Assembly (NCBI GenBank): GCA_947073545.1
Contig: CAMTMP010000007.1
Span: 62,001 to 126,000 of the forward strand
Direction of reading: 5' to 3'
Source of the DNA: an uncultured bacterium
GTDB taxonomy: Bacteria; Bacillota; Clostridia; Lachnospirales; Lachnospiraceae
DNA length: 64,000 nt
In this document: piece by piece, positions 54,170-63,827 of the stretch
Numbering within the stretch: position 1 is the first letter of the stretch
How the letters are laid out: each line of letters begins with the position of its first letter
Notes under the pieces: generated by a model
The model's database searches: none
The model's input: only the letters and a program-made list of their open reading frames with translations
Told to the model about the DNA's origin: nothing
Position numbers and translations under genes: made by a program

Positions 54170-55121
54170 AAAAAAGACTGCGGAAGAATATGAAAAAACC
54201 TTTGCCTTCCGTTTCTTCCGCTGGCTCTCCGGCGAAAAAGACCCTTACATCGGGAATGTGGAAATGCAGCCCCAGAAAAAATACGAGCCGGATCACGAGG
54301 CAGCTCTTCGCCGCGAGAAGGAACACGACGCCATCATGGACAAGGTCTATGACACCGGACACAACCGATGGCTGCATCTTTTTCACCGATTGTATCAGAC
54401 GACCAGCGTTCTCTTCTGCCTGTTTTTGATCGCCCTTCTTCTGGTGACGGTTTCTTATCTGCCCGCCAATGGCACTGTGACCCGTCCGGTCAACAACGAG
54501 GTCTCGGCGCGCTATATTGAAAAAGGACTGGAGGAAACGGGCGCGGTCAATATCGTTGCAGGCATGATTTTGGACTATCGGGCCTTTGATACGCTGGGGG
54601 AATCGCATGTGCTTTTTGTGGCGACCATCACCGTTTTGATTCTGCTTCGCCTGAATAAGACCGAAAAGGACGAGGCGGAAGTAAGCGACCGCCGCTTCGA
54701 GCCGAAAAACGACGCAATCTTGCAGGTTGTGGCAACTTTCCTCGTGCCGGTTATCATTATCTTCGGCATTTATATTATTTTAAACGGCCACCTCGGCCCC
54801 GGCGGCGGTTTCTCCGGCGGCGCGGTCATCGGCGCCGGGCTGGTGCTCTACCTGAACGCCTTTGGCTTTAAGAAGACAGAACGGTTTTTCACGGAAAAAA
54901 CCTATAAATGGGTATGTTTTTTCTCCCTCTCCTTCTACTGCCTGGCAAAGAGCTACTCTTTTTACACGGGCGCAAACCATCTCCACAGCGTGATCCCGAA
55001 AGGGACACCCGGCGCAATCCTCTCAAGCGGCCTGATTCTGCCTTTAAATATCGCCGTCGGGCTAGTGGTTGCCTGCACGATTTACGCTTTTTACGCCATG
55101 TTCCGAAAAGGAGGATTCTAG
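54162..55121 (+). CDS. MbhE-MnhB fusion subunit
   Basis: 319 aa. A TM near residue 85, an MbhE-like stretch (NNEVSARYIEKGLEETGAVNIVAGMILDYRAFDTLGES), then the MnhB domain with GHLGPGGGFSGGAVIGAGLVLY. Thus MrpA C-terminal and MrpB functions are joined in one chain. An about 80-residue charged N-terminal extension is of unknown role. Confidence 0.88.
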   Translation: MSRKKTAEEYEKTFAFRFFRWLSGEKDPYIGNVEMQPQKKYEPDHEAALRREKEHDAIMDKVYDTGHNRWLHLFHRLYQTTSVLFCLFLIALLLVTVSYLPANGTVTRPVNNEVSARYIEKGLEETGAVNIVAGMILDYRAFDTLGESHVLFVATITVLILLRLNKTEKDEAEVSDRRFEPKNDAILQVVATFLVPVIIIFGIYIILNGHLGPGGGFSGGAVIGAGLVLYLNAFGFKKTERFFTEKTYKWVCFFSLSFYCLAKSYSFYTGANHLHSVIPKGTPGAILSSGLILPLNIAVGLVVACTIYAFYAMFRKGGF

Positions 55122-55122
55122 G

Positions 55123-55497
55123 ATGGGTCCGAATTTATTTGCCAACTATGGGGAAGCCGTCTCAGCGATTCTCTTCTGTATCGGCTTTACCAATCTGCTT
55201 CTGCAGACCAATCTGATCAAAAAAATTATCGGCCTGAATATCATGGACAGCGCAATTTACCTCTTTCTGGCGGAAAAAGGCTATATCACCGGACGGGTTG
55301 CCCCCATCGTAGCAGACGGCGTCACCAGCACAGAAAGCTACATCAACCCGATTCCAAGCGGCCTCGTGCTGACGGGTATCGTGGTTTCCGTCTCTGTGAC
55401 CGCGCTCATGCTGTCCCTGACGATCCGGCTTTATACGCGGTATCACACGCTGGATCTGGACGAGATCTCCACACAGCTTAAAAGGGAGGGTAAGTAG
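55123..55497 (+). CDS. mrpC: Mrp/Mnh antiporter subunit C (NuoK-like)
   Basis: 124 aa from ATG 55123 (GGAGG upstream). Three hydrophobic segments and KKIIGLNIMDSAIYLFLAEKGY, the MnhC/NuoK signature. One base after the preceding gene. Confidence 0.9.
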   Translation: MGPNLFANYGEAVSAILFCIGFTNLLLQTNLIKKIIGLNIMDSAIYLFLAEKGYITGRVAPIVADGVTSTESYINPIPSGLVLTGIVVSVSVTALMLSLTIRLYTRYHTLDLDEISTQLKREGK

Positions 55498-55498
55498 C

Positions 55499-56992
55499 AT
55501 GAATTTTATCTGCAATATTCCCTTTTTCTCCATCCTTTTAAGCCTTTTTTCCGGCACTGTCTGCTCCGTGCTGTCGGCAAAAGCGGCAAAAATTGTAAAC
55601 CGTGTGGTCATACTCGCCGTCGGGCTGATGTCGGCGATTCTGCTTTTGTACCTTCTCTCCACGGGCGAATCCTTCATTTATTGGATGGGTCACTTCCCCG
55701 CGCCCTGGGGCAATGAGATCCGGGCCGGTGTGCTGGAAGCGGGCATGGCGCTCTTTTTCTGCATCATCATGTATTTATCCATGGCGGGCGGCGCCCACAA
55801 ACTCCCCGGCGAGGTGGTGGAGAGCAAGCACAACCTGTACTATATCCTTGTAAACCTTTTGCTCAGCTCCCTGCTTGCGCTGGTCTACACCAACGATATG
55901 TTCACGGCCTATGTTTTCGTGGAGATCAACACCATCTCCGCCTGCGGCCTGATTATGATAAGACAGGTGGGACGCACCATCGAGGCCGCCGTCCGCTATA
56001 TGATCATGAGTCTATTGGGCTCCGGCCTGCTTCTATTCGGTCTATGCATCATGTACGACCTGACGGGGCACCTTTTGATGAGCAATATCAAAGAGTCGGT
56101 AGGGCTTATCGTGGCAAACGGCGAATACCAGATTCCCCTGATTGTCTCGGTGGCGCTGATGTGCACCGGGCTTTGCATCAAGAGCGCGCTGTTCCCTTTC
56201 CATGCATGGCTGCCGGACGCTTACGGATACTCTACGGTGTCTTCCGCGGCGATCCTTTCCAGTCTGGTGTCAAAGGGCTATATCTTTTTGTTAATTAAAA
56301 TCATTTACCGTGTGATCGGCTTTTCTGTCTTTAACAGCACAAGAATGATTGACGTGCTCTTTGTTTTCGGCCTGATGGGGATGATTTTCGGCTCCCTCTC
56401 CGCTATCAAGGAAAATGATGTCCGGCGCATGATTGCCTTCTCCTCCGTGGCGCAGATCGGCTATATTTACATGGGTTTCGGCATGGGCACGCAGGCGGGT
56501 ATGGTGGCCAGTATTTTCCATATTTTATCCCATGCGGCCACGAAATCCCTGCTCTTTATCGCCGCCATCGGTCTTACGGACGTGTCCGGCGGAAGCCGCA
56601 GATTCGCAGATCTGACGGGATCCGCCTACCGCAATAAATGGGCTGGCGTGGCTTTCACGGCCGGATCGCTGTCCATGGTGGGCGTCCCCCTCTTTTCCGG
56701 CTTTATCAGCAAGCTCCTCTTTGCGCAGGCCGCCGTACAGGTGGAAGGAAAAATGCTTGCATCCCTGATCGTTTTGGGAATCAGCACGGTGTTGAATGCC
56801 GTTTACTTTATGAAAACGGTAATCCGTATTTACACAGCCACGACAGAAACGCCATATGAGGGCATTACGTTCCGGCATATGAAAGCTTACGCCGTGACGC
56901 TTGTATTTTTTATCCTGTTAAATGTGATTCTGGGCGTCAGCTCCCAGCCGGTTGTCGATATGATCGGGCAGGGTCTCGCCATGTTTGCATAA
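55499..56992 (+). CDS. Proton antiporter-like subunit 1 (NuoN/MrpD type)
   Basis: 497 aa, about 14 hydrophobic segments. TM5 Glu in FVEINTISACGLI, the broken-helix Lys region KSALFPFHAWLPDAYGYSTVSS and VSKGYIFLL, and the HILSHAATKSLLF block are kept. Ion-translocating subunit. Confidence 0.9.
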   Translation: MNFICNIPFFSILLSLFSGTVCSVLSAKAAKIVNRVVILAVGLMSAILLLYLLSTGESFIYWMGHFPAPWGNEIRAGVLEAGMALFFCIIMYLSMAGGAHKLPGEVVESKHNLYYILVNLLLSSLLALVYTNDMFTAYVFVEINTISACGLIMIRQVGRTIEAAVRYMIMSLLGSGLLLFGLCIMYDLTGHLLMSNIKESVGLIVANGEYQIPLIVSVALMCTGLCIKSALFPFHAWLPDAYGYSTVSSAAILSSLVSKGYIFLLIKIIYRVIGFSVFNSTRMIDVLFVFGLMGMIFGSLSAIKENDVRRMIAFSSVAQIGYIYMGFGMGTQAGMVASIFHILSHAATKSLLFIAAIGLTDVSGGSRRFADLTGSAYRNKWAGVAFTAGSLSMVGVPLFSGFISKLLFAQAAVQVEGKMLASLIVLGISTVLNAVYFMKTVIRIYTATTETPYEGITFRHMKAYAVTLVFFILLNVILGVSSQPVVDMIGQGLAMFA

Positions 56993-57035
56993 ATCGTCTA
57001 TCGCTTTTTCGAATAATTTACAAGAAGGTGCTGCT

Positions 57036-58523
57036 ATGTATTTGATTCTTTTATCCATCCTTTTTCCGGCCGCCGCAGGTTTGTTTCTGCTGATCCGTGG
57101 TCGGACGCCCCTTTCGGGGGAAAAAGGAAATACCGATAGAAAAACGCTTTTGGCATTGACCGGATGCTTTCTTGTCATCACGGCCTCGCTTGTTTTCGCC
57201 TCGCTGCTGACTGTAAAAGAGGGCTTTACTCTTTTCTTTCTGACAAAAACCCTGCCGATTTATTTTCGGATTGACGGTGTGGGCAGACTTTTTTCACTGC
57301 TTGCAGTGATCGTCCTGCCCTGCGCGGGCTTTTTTTCCTTCGCGTACATGAAACACGAGGAGCGTGAAAGCCGCTACTACGGTTTTTATCTGCTGGTATT
57401 CGGTGTGTTGAACGGCCTCTGTTTTGCGGGCAACCTGATTACTTTTTATTTGTTCTTTGAGCTCTTAACCCTTTCCTCCATGCCCCTTGTCCTGCATAGC
57501 GGTTCCAAAGAGGCGGTCATGGCCGGACTGAAATACCTGTTTTATTCTTTGTGCGGCGCGTACGCGGCACTGTTTGGCATCTATTTCCTCTACCAAAACT
57601 GTGACTCGCTGACCTTTACCACGGACGGTGCGCTCCGCGCCTCCGCCATCACGCAGCAGGGCGGTTTCCTTCTGCTGACAGCCTTTGTCATGCTGCTGGG
57701 ATTCGGGGTGAAAGCGGGTATGTTTCCTATGCACGCGTGGCTTCCCGCCGCGCACCCCGTTGCGCCCGCCCCGGCTTCCGCGGTTCTGTCCGCCGTCATT
57801 GTAAAAGCGGGCGTTCTCGCCATCATCCGCGTTCTCGCCATGTTTGGCAAGGATTTCCTGCGGGGCACGTGGGTGCAGAGCGGATGGATCATCCTGACGC
57901 TGGTCACGGTATTTATGGGTTCTCTGCTTGCCTACCGGGAGCCTGTGCTGAAAAAGAGACTGGCCTACTCCACGGTAAGCCAGATCTCCTATATTCTGTT
58001 CGGCCTTGCCGTAATGGACGAAACATCCTTTACGGGCGCTCTCTTTCATGTACTTGCCCACGGGTTTGTCAAAGCGGCGCTTTTCCTGTGCGCGGGCGCC
58101 ATTATTTACAAAACGGGTAAAACGAGGGTCGAAGAAATGCGCGGAATCGGCAAGGAAATGCCCCTCACCATGTGGTGCTTTACGATTGCTTCTCTGGGAC
58201 TCATCGGCATTCCGCCCACAGGCGGCTTTGTCAGCAAATGGTATCTGGCTCTCGGCTCCTTAGAGAGCGGTCTGCCTGTTTTTGGCGTGCTTGGTCCGGT
58301 GATTCTCCTGCTAAGCGCACTACTCACCGCCGGGTATCTTCTGCCGCTGACGATTCACGGCTTTTTTCCGGGGGCGGATTATGACTACGGCAGTCTGCAA
58401 AAAAAGGAACCGTGTAAGCTGATGACCGTCCCTGTTTTCATACTGACATTTTTGTCGGTTTTGATCGGTTTATTTCCAAATCTTGTCGATGGTATCATTG
58501 TTATGGCGGCTGCAAGGAGGTGA
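57036..58523 (+). CDS. Proton antiporter-like subunit 2 (NuoM/MrpD type)
   Basis: 495 aa from ATG 57036 (AAGGTG upstream). Glu in LFFELLTLSSMP and Lys in GVKAGMFPMHAWLPAAHPVAPAPAS are kept; LFHVLAHGFVKAALFLCAGA follows. Channel-forming ion-pumping subunit. Confidence 0.9.
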   Translation: MYLILLSILFPAAAGLFLLIRGRTPLSGEKGNTDRKTLLALTGCFLVITASLVFASLLTVKEGFTLFFLTKTLPIYFRIDGVGRLFSLLAVIVLPCAGFFSFAYMKHEERESRYYGFYLLVFGVLNGLCFAGNLITFYLFFELLTLSSMPLVLHSGSKEAVMAGLKYLFYSLCGAYAALFGIYFLYQNCDSLTFTTDGALRASAITQQGGFLLLTAFVMLLGFGVKAGMFPMHAWLPAAHPVAPAPASAVLSAVIVKAGVLAIIRVLAMFGKDFLRGTWVQSGWIILTLVTVFMGSLLAYREPVLKKRLAYSTVSQISYILFGLAVMDETSFTGALFHVLAHGFVKAALFLCAGAIIYKTGKTRVEEMRGIGKEMPLTMWCFTIASLGLIGIPPTGGFVSKWYLALGSLESGLPVFGVLGPVILLLSALLTAGYLLPLTIHGFFPGADYDYGSLQKKEPCKLMTVPVFILTFLSVLIGLFPNLVDGIIVMAAARR

Positions 58524-58527
58524 CACC

Positions 58528-59991
58528 GTGATTGTTTCAGTGATTTTAATTCCTTTTATAACAGGTATACTCGTTCCCGTTATCCCATTCCGGAAAAGAT
58601 GGCAGAAAGAAGTATTTCTGGAGACGGCGGTGGTGTTAAACAGTATCCTTGTCTGGTTCCTGCTCCTGCACCACTCGGACAGCACTTTTCTTCTGGCACA
58701 CTTTACGGGTAATCTGAATATCAGTTTTCGCGTGGACGGCATGAGCATGGTGTTCGCGGGACTTGTCTCCGCGCTCTGGCCCTTTGCCACCCTTTACGCC
58801 TTTGAATACATGACGAAAGAAGAACATGAGAACGTGTTTTTTCTCTTCTATACGCTGACTTATGGCGTGACGCTTGGCATCGCCCTCGCCGCCAATCTGC
58901 TTACCATGTATTTCTTTTATGAACTGCTGACGCTGGTCACCGTGCCTCTCGTCATGCATACGCTGACAAGAGAAGCGGTTCTGGCAAGCCGCAAGTACCT
59001 CTATTATTCGCTGGGCGGCGCGGCTTTCGCCTTCCTCGGCCTGATTATGGTCATTGTCTACGGCAGCACAACGGATTTCATTTTGGGCGGTGTCCTCGAT
59101 CCGGCAAAAACTGCCGGGAAAACAAATGTCCTATTGCTGATATACGTGATGGCGTTTCTGGGCTTCGGCGTCAAGGCGGCGGTCTGCCCCTTTAACGCAT
59201 GGCTGCCACAGGCCGGTGTGGCACCCACGCCCGTCACCGCGCTGCTCCATGCGGTGGCCGTGGTGAAATCCGGCGCGTTCGCCATCATAAGACTGACTTA
59301 TTACAGTTTTGGCACGGATTTCCTGAAAGGCACATGGGCGCAGTACGCGGTTATGTCCGTCGTCATGTTTACCATCGTCTACGGCTGCAGCCGGGCGGTG
59401 AAGGAGACGCACCTGAAAAGGCGTCTGGCCTACTCTACCATCAGTAACCTGTCCTACATCCTCTTCGGCGCGGTCATTATGACGCCGCTTGGACTTGTGG
59501 GCGCACTGACCCACCTTGTCTTCCATGCGGTTATGAAAATCAGCTCCTTTTTCTGTGCGGGCGCGGTCATGCACCAGACCGGCCGCCACTATGTGCACGA
59601 GCTAAACGGACTGGGCTATAAAATGCCCCGTGTACTCGGCATTTTCACCATCTCCGCGCTGGCGCTTATGGGCGTCCCTGGACTGGCTGGTTTTGTCAGC
59701 AAGTGGAACCTTGCGGGGGCCGCGGCAGAAAGCGGCAATCCTCTGGCCTTTGGCGGCATTGCCTGTCTGCTGGTATCGGCGCTTCTGACGGCAATTTACA
59801 TGCTGACGATTGTGGTGCGGGCGTTCTTCCCCGGAAAGGATTTTGACTACCGCACAGTATCCGATATTCGTGATCCCAACTGGAAAATGCTGCTGCCACT
59901 GTTTGTATTCAGCATATTTATCATACTTTTCGGCGTTTATTCCCAGCCGGTCGTGGACTTTTTTATGAGTGTTGCGACGGGCGTCGTGTAA
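58528..59991 (+). CDS. Proton antiporter-like subunit 3, GTG start
   Basis: 487 aa from GTG 58528 with AAGGAGG 7 nt upstream, 4 bp after the previous stop; the longer frame start lies inside the previous gene. Glu in FYELLTLVTVP and Lys in GVKAAVCPFNAWLPQAGVAPTPV retained. Confidence 0.88.
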   Translation: MIVSVILIPFITGILVPVIPFRKRWQKEVFLETAVVLNSILVWFLLLHHSDSTFLLAHFTGNLNISFRVDGMSMVFAGLVSALWPFATLYAFEYMTKEEHENVFFLFYTLTYGVTLGIALAANLLTMYFFYELLTLVTVPLVMHTLTREAVLASRKYLYYSLGGAAFAFLGLIMVIVYGSTTDFILGGVLDPAKTAGKTNVLLLIYVMAFLGFGVKAAVCPFNAWLPQAGVAPTPVTALLHAVAVVKSGAFAIIRLTYYSFGTDFLKGTWAQYAVMSVVMFTIVYGCSRAVKETHLKRRLAYSTISNLSYILFGAVIMTPLGLVGALTHLVFHAVMKISSFFCAGAVMHQTGRHYVHELNGLGYKMPRVLGIFTISALALMGVPGLAGFVSKWNLAGAAAESGNPLAFGGIACLLVSALLTAIYMLTIVVRAFFPGKDFDYRTVSDIRDPNWKMLLPLFVFSIFIILFGVYSQPVVDFFMSVATGVV

Positions 59992-60105
59992 ACCGCCCGG
60001 TACACGCTTACCACATTTAATTTATGTGCATATGGCGGAAAATCTGGCGCAAAAGCAGGTGAAAGAGAGATTCCGGTCTTTCATACATGTATTACGGAGG
60101 TTATC

Positions 60106-62307
60106 ATGTACAACGATACAAATATTATCATAATCGGCATTATTTTCCTGCCCATGCTCTCGGCATTTGTAAGCTGCGGCATAGGGCGGCGGAGCAAAAA
60201 CGGACGTGATATGTTTGCGGATATCATAACTGGTATCACGTGCATTCTCTGCGCCACCCTCGCCCTGCAAATGCTGCCAGACGCGGCGGGCGGTTCACAA
60301 CCGGTCATTGAAATCCCCTATGTCTGCGGTATGGGACTGCATTTTACTTTGGACGGGTTCCGCGCACTGTACGGAACCATTGCCGCCTTTATGTGGTTTA
60401 TGACCACCCTCTTTTCCAAAGAATATTTCGCCCACTACAGAAACAGAAACCGCTATTATCTGTTTCTGCTTTTGACGCTTGGCGCCACCGAAGGCGTATT
60501 TTTCTCTGCGGACTTTTTTACCACCTTTGTTTTCTTTGAGATCATGTCGTTTACCTCCTATGTGTGGGTAGCGCACGACGAAAAGCCGGAGTCCCTGCGG
60601 GCTGGCGCGACCTATCTGGCCGTGGCGGTGATCGGCGGGCTGGTGATGCTGATGGGTATTTTCCTTCTTTATCACATGACGGGCACGTTAAACTTTGAAG
60701 AGCTGAGCGGCTGCTATGATAAATATGTACTTACAACCTCCAGCAGGATTCCGGAAAAAAGAATCTGGGCTGCAGGACTCTGTCTCTTGTTCGGTTTCGG
60801 CGCGAAAGCCGGCGCATTCCCACTGCACATCTGGCTGCCGAAAGCCCATCCTGTGGCACCCGCTCCCGCCTCCGCCCTGCTCTCGGGTATCCTGACCAAG
60901 GCCGGCATGTACGGCATACTGATTTTGACCGCCCATATTTTCTTTCAAAATGCAGCGTGGGGCGGGCTGCTTTTACTTTTAGGCGTCTTTACCATGGTCA
61001 TCGGCGCATTGCTCGCCCTCTTCTCCGTAGACCTGAAACGGACACTTGCCTGTTCCTCCGTCTCCCAGATCGGTTTTATTCTCGTGGGCACAGGCATGGC
61101 CGGCCTGCTGGGAAAGGAAAATGCCATCGCGCTGCGCGGCAGTCTCCTTCACATGATAAACCACTCCCTGATCAAGCTCGTGCTGTTTATGGCGGCGGGC
61201 GTAGTCTTTATGAATGTGCACAAACTGGATTTGAATGAGATTCGCGGCTTTGGAAGAAAAAAACCGCTCCTGCACTTTATCTTTCTTATGGGCGCACTGG
61301 GTATCAGCGGCGTGCCGCTCGTTAGTGGCTACGTCAGCAAGACGCTGCTCCATGAAAGCATTGTGGAATATGTGTTCCTGATCAATGCGGATGTGATTCC
61401 CGCCTATTTTAGCACCTCGTTTATGCGCGCTGTTGAGCAGATTTTCCTCATAAGCGGCGGTCTCACGTCGGCCTACATGACCAAACTTTATATCTGCCTT
61501 TTCGTCGAAAAAAATGCGGATGAGGCCGTACAGAAAAAATACGACGGGCTGAATGGAAAATACATGAGCCGCACGGGCGCCTTTGCCCTCACGGTAAGCG
61601 CTGCCCTGCTGCCGCTTATGGGAATTCTACCGAGTATTATTATGGATGGCATGGCAGATATGGGACAAGACTTCCTGCAGGCCAAAGCCACGGAAAAAAT
61701 TTCCTACTTCTCCTCCGGCAACTTAAAGGGCGCCATGATTTCTCTCCTTTTCGGTGCATTGATCTACGCCGTTTTCGTGCGTTTCGTACTTATGAAAAAA
61801 TCGAGCACTGTCGCGCTCGATTCAGAGAATGCTGCGCATTCTCCGTCCATGGTTTGCGTCGGCGCAAGGAAACATTATGTAAATTGTATGCCGATCTGGC
61901 TGGATCTGGAGAACCTGATCTACCGTCCTCTGCTGTTAAAAATTCTGCCCTTTACCTTCGGTATGTTGTGTCGTTTTCTGGACAGTCTGGTCGATACAAT
62001 CGTTGTCGCACTCAGAAAAACCGTTTACCGGGACGCGAAGCTGCCCCACGAGCGGCCCGAGGGCAATGTATTTACCCATCTTGCCGCCTGTACCGCCTCC
62101 TTTTTTGAGGCGCTTGGCAATCTGCTCCTGCGCCGGAATCCCCCGAAAAAGCAGGACTTCGAGCATAAACTGGCGCTGCTGCATGAGGAGTGGAGTGAAA
62201 ACACCATGATGATAACCAGAAGTATGTCTTTCGGACTTCTGCTTTTCTGCGTCGGACTGGTTCTTACTGTGGCGTACCTGTTTATCAAGGACGTATTCGG
62301 ACTTTGA
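60106..62307 (+). CDS. Proton antiporter-like subunit 4 (long, NuoL-like)
   Basis: 733 aa. Glu in FFEIMSFTSYVWV and Lys in GAKAGAFPLHIWLPKAHPVAPAPAS retained. The C-terminal 200 residues extend beyond an MrpD unit and end with an extra TM (FGLLLFCVGLVLTVAYLF), recalling NuoL-like extensions. GGAGG 5 nt before ATG. The 113-bp gap before it shows no clear signal. Confidence 0.88.
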   Translation: MYNDTNIIIIGIIFLPMLSAFVSCGIGRRSKNGRDMFADIITGITCILCATLALQMLPDAAGGSQPVIEIPYVCGMGLHFTLDGFRALYGTIAAFMWFMTTLFSKEYFAHYRNRNRYYLFLLLTLGATEGVFFSADFFTTFVFFEIMSFTSYVWVAHDEKPESLRAGATYLAVAVIGGLVMLMGIFLLYHMTGTLNFEELSGCYDKYVLTTSSRIPEKRIWAAGLCLLFGFGAKAGAFPLHIWLPKAHPVAPAPASALLSGILTKAGMYGILILTAHIFFQNAAWGGLLLLLGVFTMVIGALLALFSVDLKRTLACSSVSQIGFILVGTGMAGLLGKENAIALRGSLLHMINHSLIKLVLFMAAGVVFMNVHKLDLNEIRGFGRKKPLLHFIFLMGALGISGVPLVSGYVSKTLLHESIVEYVFLINADVIPAYFSTSFMRAVEQIFLISGGLTSAYMTKLYICLFVEKNADEAVQKKYDGLNGKYMSRTGAFALTVSAALLPLMGILPSIIMDGMADMGQDFLQAKATEKISYFSSGNLKGAMISLLFGALIYAVFVRFVLMKKSSTVALDSENAAHSPSMVCVGARKHYVNCMPIWLDLENLIYRPLLLKILPFTFGMLCRFLDSLVDTIVVALRKTVYRDAKLPHERPEGNVFTHLAACTASFFEALGNLLLRRNPPKKQDFEHKLALLHEEWSENTMMITRSMSFGLLLFCVGLVLTVAYLFIKDVFGL

Positions 62308-62598
62308 TTGTGAAACTTGAACATACTATATTTTGTGTCCGCTTTCTGATCAATGTCCGTTTCTCGCCATATGTTGATTTTTGCCATGTATATTCGGTAT
62401 TCCGTTTATTCTTTTTCTACATCCTCTCTCCACAAAATGCTTTGCAATTTGCTTTCATCTATGCTATATCTGTTTTAGCGAAACTTTTATTTACAAATGT
62501 ATCCTTCATTTCATCCGGAAGCCGATTTCTTATTTCCGGTTCCGCAATTCCCGGGAGCAGGGCTCCGTCATTCTGATCTGAGAAAGGAAATCACATCT
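62308..62598. other. Intergenic stretch, no gene seen
   Basis: AT-rich 290 bp between the Mrp-like operon and the Rpn-type gene. I see no convincing terminator or promoter; short open frames here lack ribosome sites. Confidence 0.5.
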
Positions 62599-63747
62599 AT
62601 GAAACAGCCTGTTGACACATCTTTATGTACCGGAAATAACGCCTCTGTTTTTTCTTCTGCCACAGATTATCAGACAAAATCCGCAGCACCACCCGCCGAA
62701 AGCTCCGGGTTTCAGAACGCCTGCGGCCAGATTCCCTACAACATGACCAACGATTATATGTTCCGGGCTGTCTTACAGTCCAACAATAAAGTCCTGCGCG
62801 GGCTGATTTGTTCCCTGCTCCACCTGTCCGAAAAAGCGGTGGTTTCCGTGGAAATAACCAATCCCGTCATATTGGGAGAGGCCGTGACGGATAAGGAGTT
62901 TCGTCTGGATATCAATGTGGTTCTGAATAACCATACCCTGATTAATCTGGAAATGCAGATCGCCAACAAGCTCAACTGGCAGGAACGCTCCGTTATGTAT
63001 CTGTGCCGCTCCTTTGACCGGCTGAACCGCGGACAGGACTATATGGAAGCAAAACCGGCCATACATATCGGCTTTCTGGATTATACCCTGTTTGAAGAAA
63101 CGCCGGAGTTTTACGCGTCCTATAAACTGATAAACGTCAAAAATCATCAAAAATATAGTGACAGTCTGACCCTACATGTGGTAGACTTATCTCGGATAGA
63201 TCTGGCAACAGAGGAGGACAGGAAGTATCATATTCACGAGTGGGCCATGCTGTTTAAGGCCAGAACATGGGAGGAGATGAAAATGCTGGCAGCCAGAGAT
63301 GAATATTTGCAGGAAGCGTCAGAAACCATATTCCGGATGAGCGCGGACGATCTGGTGCGCAAAAGGTGCCTCGACCGGGAGGAGTATTATCAGGACCTGC
63401 GCAGTTATGAGAGGAAGATAGAACAGGACCGGATCGAGCATGAGCAGGATCTGCGCAATTATGAGAGGAAGATAGAACTGGACCGGATCGAACATGAGCA
63501 GGATCTGCGCAATTATGAAAAGAAAATAGAGCAGGACCGGCTTGCTCATGAGCAGGATAAACGCAATTATGAGAAAAAGATAGAACAGGATCGTTTGGCG
63601 CACGAGCAGGATCTGCGCAATTATGAGAAAAAGATAGAGCAGGATCGTTTGGCGCATGAGCAGACTCTGTTAGCCCTCGCCGAACGGGACGCCCAAATCC
63701 AACAGTTGCAGGCACAACTGGAAGCACTGAAAAAACAGAACCCCTAA
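62599..63747 (+). CDS. Rpn/PD-(D/E)XK nuclease family protein (recombination-promoting type)
   Basis: 382 aa from ATG 62599 (AAAGGAA upstream; the frame extends earlier). After a 45-residue Ser/Thr-rich leader, YNMTNDYMFRAVLQSN starts the Rpn/transposase_31-like nuclease: EAVTDKEFRLDINVVLNN...INLEMQI gives the D-x(n)-E-x-Q catalytic pattern. C-terminus is a coiled coil of five 18-residue repeats plus a Gln/Leu-rich tail. Family members are mobile, recombination-linked nucleases, some acting in phage defence. Confidence 0.85.
   Translation: MKQPVDTSLCTGNNASVFSSATDYQTKSAAPPAESSGFQNACGQIPYNMTNDYMFRAVLQSNNKVLRGLICSLLHLSEKAVVSVEITNPVILGEAVTDKEFRLDINVVLNNHTLINLEMQIANKLNWQERSVMYLCRSFDRLNRGQDYMEAKPAIHIGFLDYTLFEETPEFYASYKLINVKNHQKYSDSLTLHVVDLSRIDLATEEDRKYHIHEWAMLFKARTWEEMKMLAARDEYLQEASETIFRMSADDLVRKRCLDREEYYQDLRSYERKIEQDRIEHEQDLRNYERKIELDRIEHEQDLRNYEKKIEQDRLAHEQDKRNYEKKIEQDRLAHEQDLRNYEKKIEQDRLAHEQTLLALAERDAQIQQLQAQLEALKKQNP
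63400..63669 (+). repeat. Five tandem 54-bp repeats in coding sequence
   Basis: Encodes RxYExKIExDRxxHEQxx five times; units 3-5 are most alike. Coding minisatellite in frame, so copy-number change would lengthen or shorten the coiled coil without a frameshift. Confidence 0.9.
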
Positions 63748-63753
63748 ATTCAC

Positions 63754-63784
63754 AAAAGGAGCATACCCGCGATATGCTCCTTTT
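63754..63784. terminator. Strong bidirectional terminator
   Basis: AAAAGGAGCATA (63754-63765), 7-nt loop, TATGCTCCTTTT (63773-63784): perfect 12-bp stem with T-rich exits on both strands. Ends the Rpn-type gene and the converging gene at the right edge. Confidence 0.8.
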
Positions 63785-63827
63785 GCGTTGTGTCCATGTC
63801 GCCCTGCCCGACCGGACCATGCAAAAT

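Noticed and set aside
63400-63669. CRISPR-like repeat array
   Set aside because: Repeats are contiguous 54-bp units in frame within a gene, without spacers.
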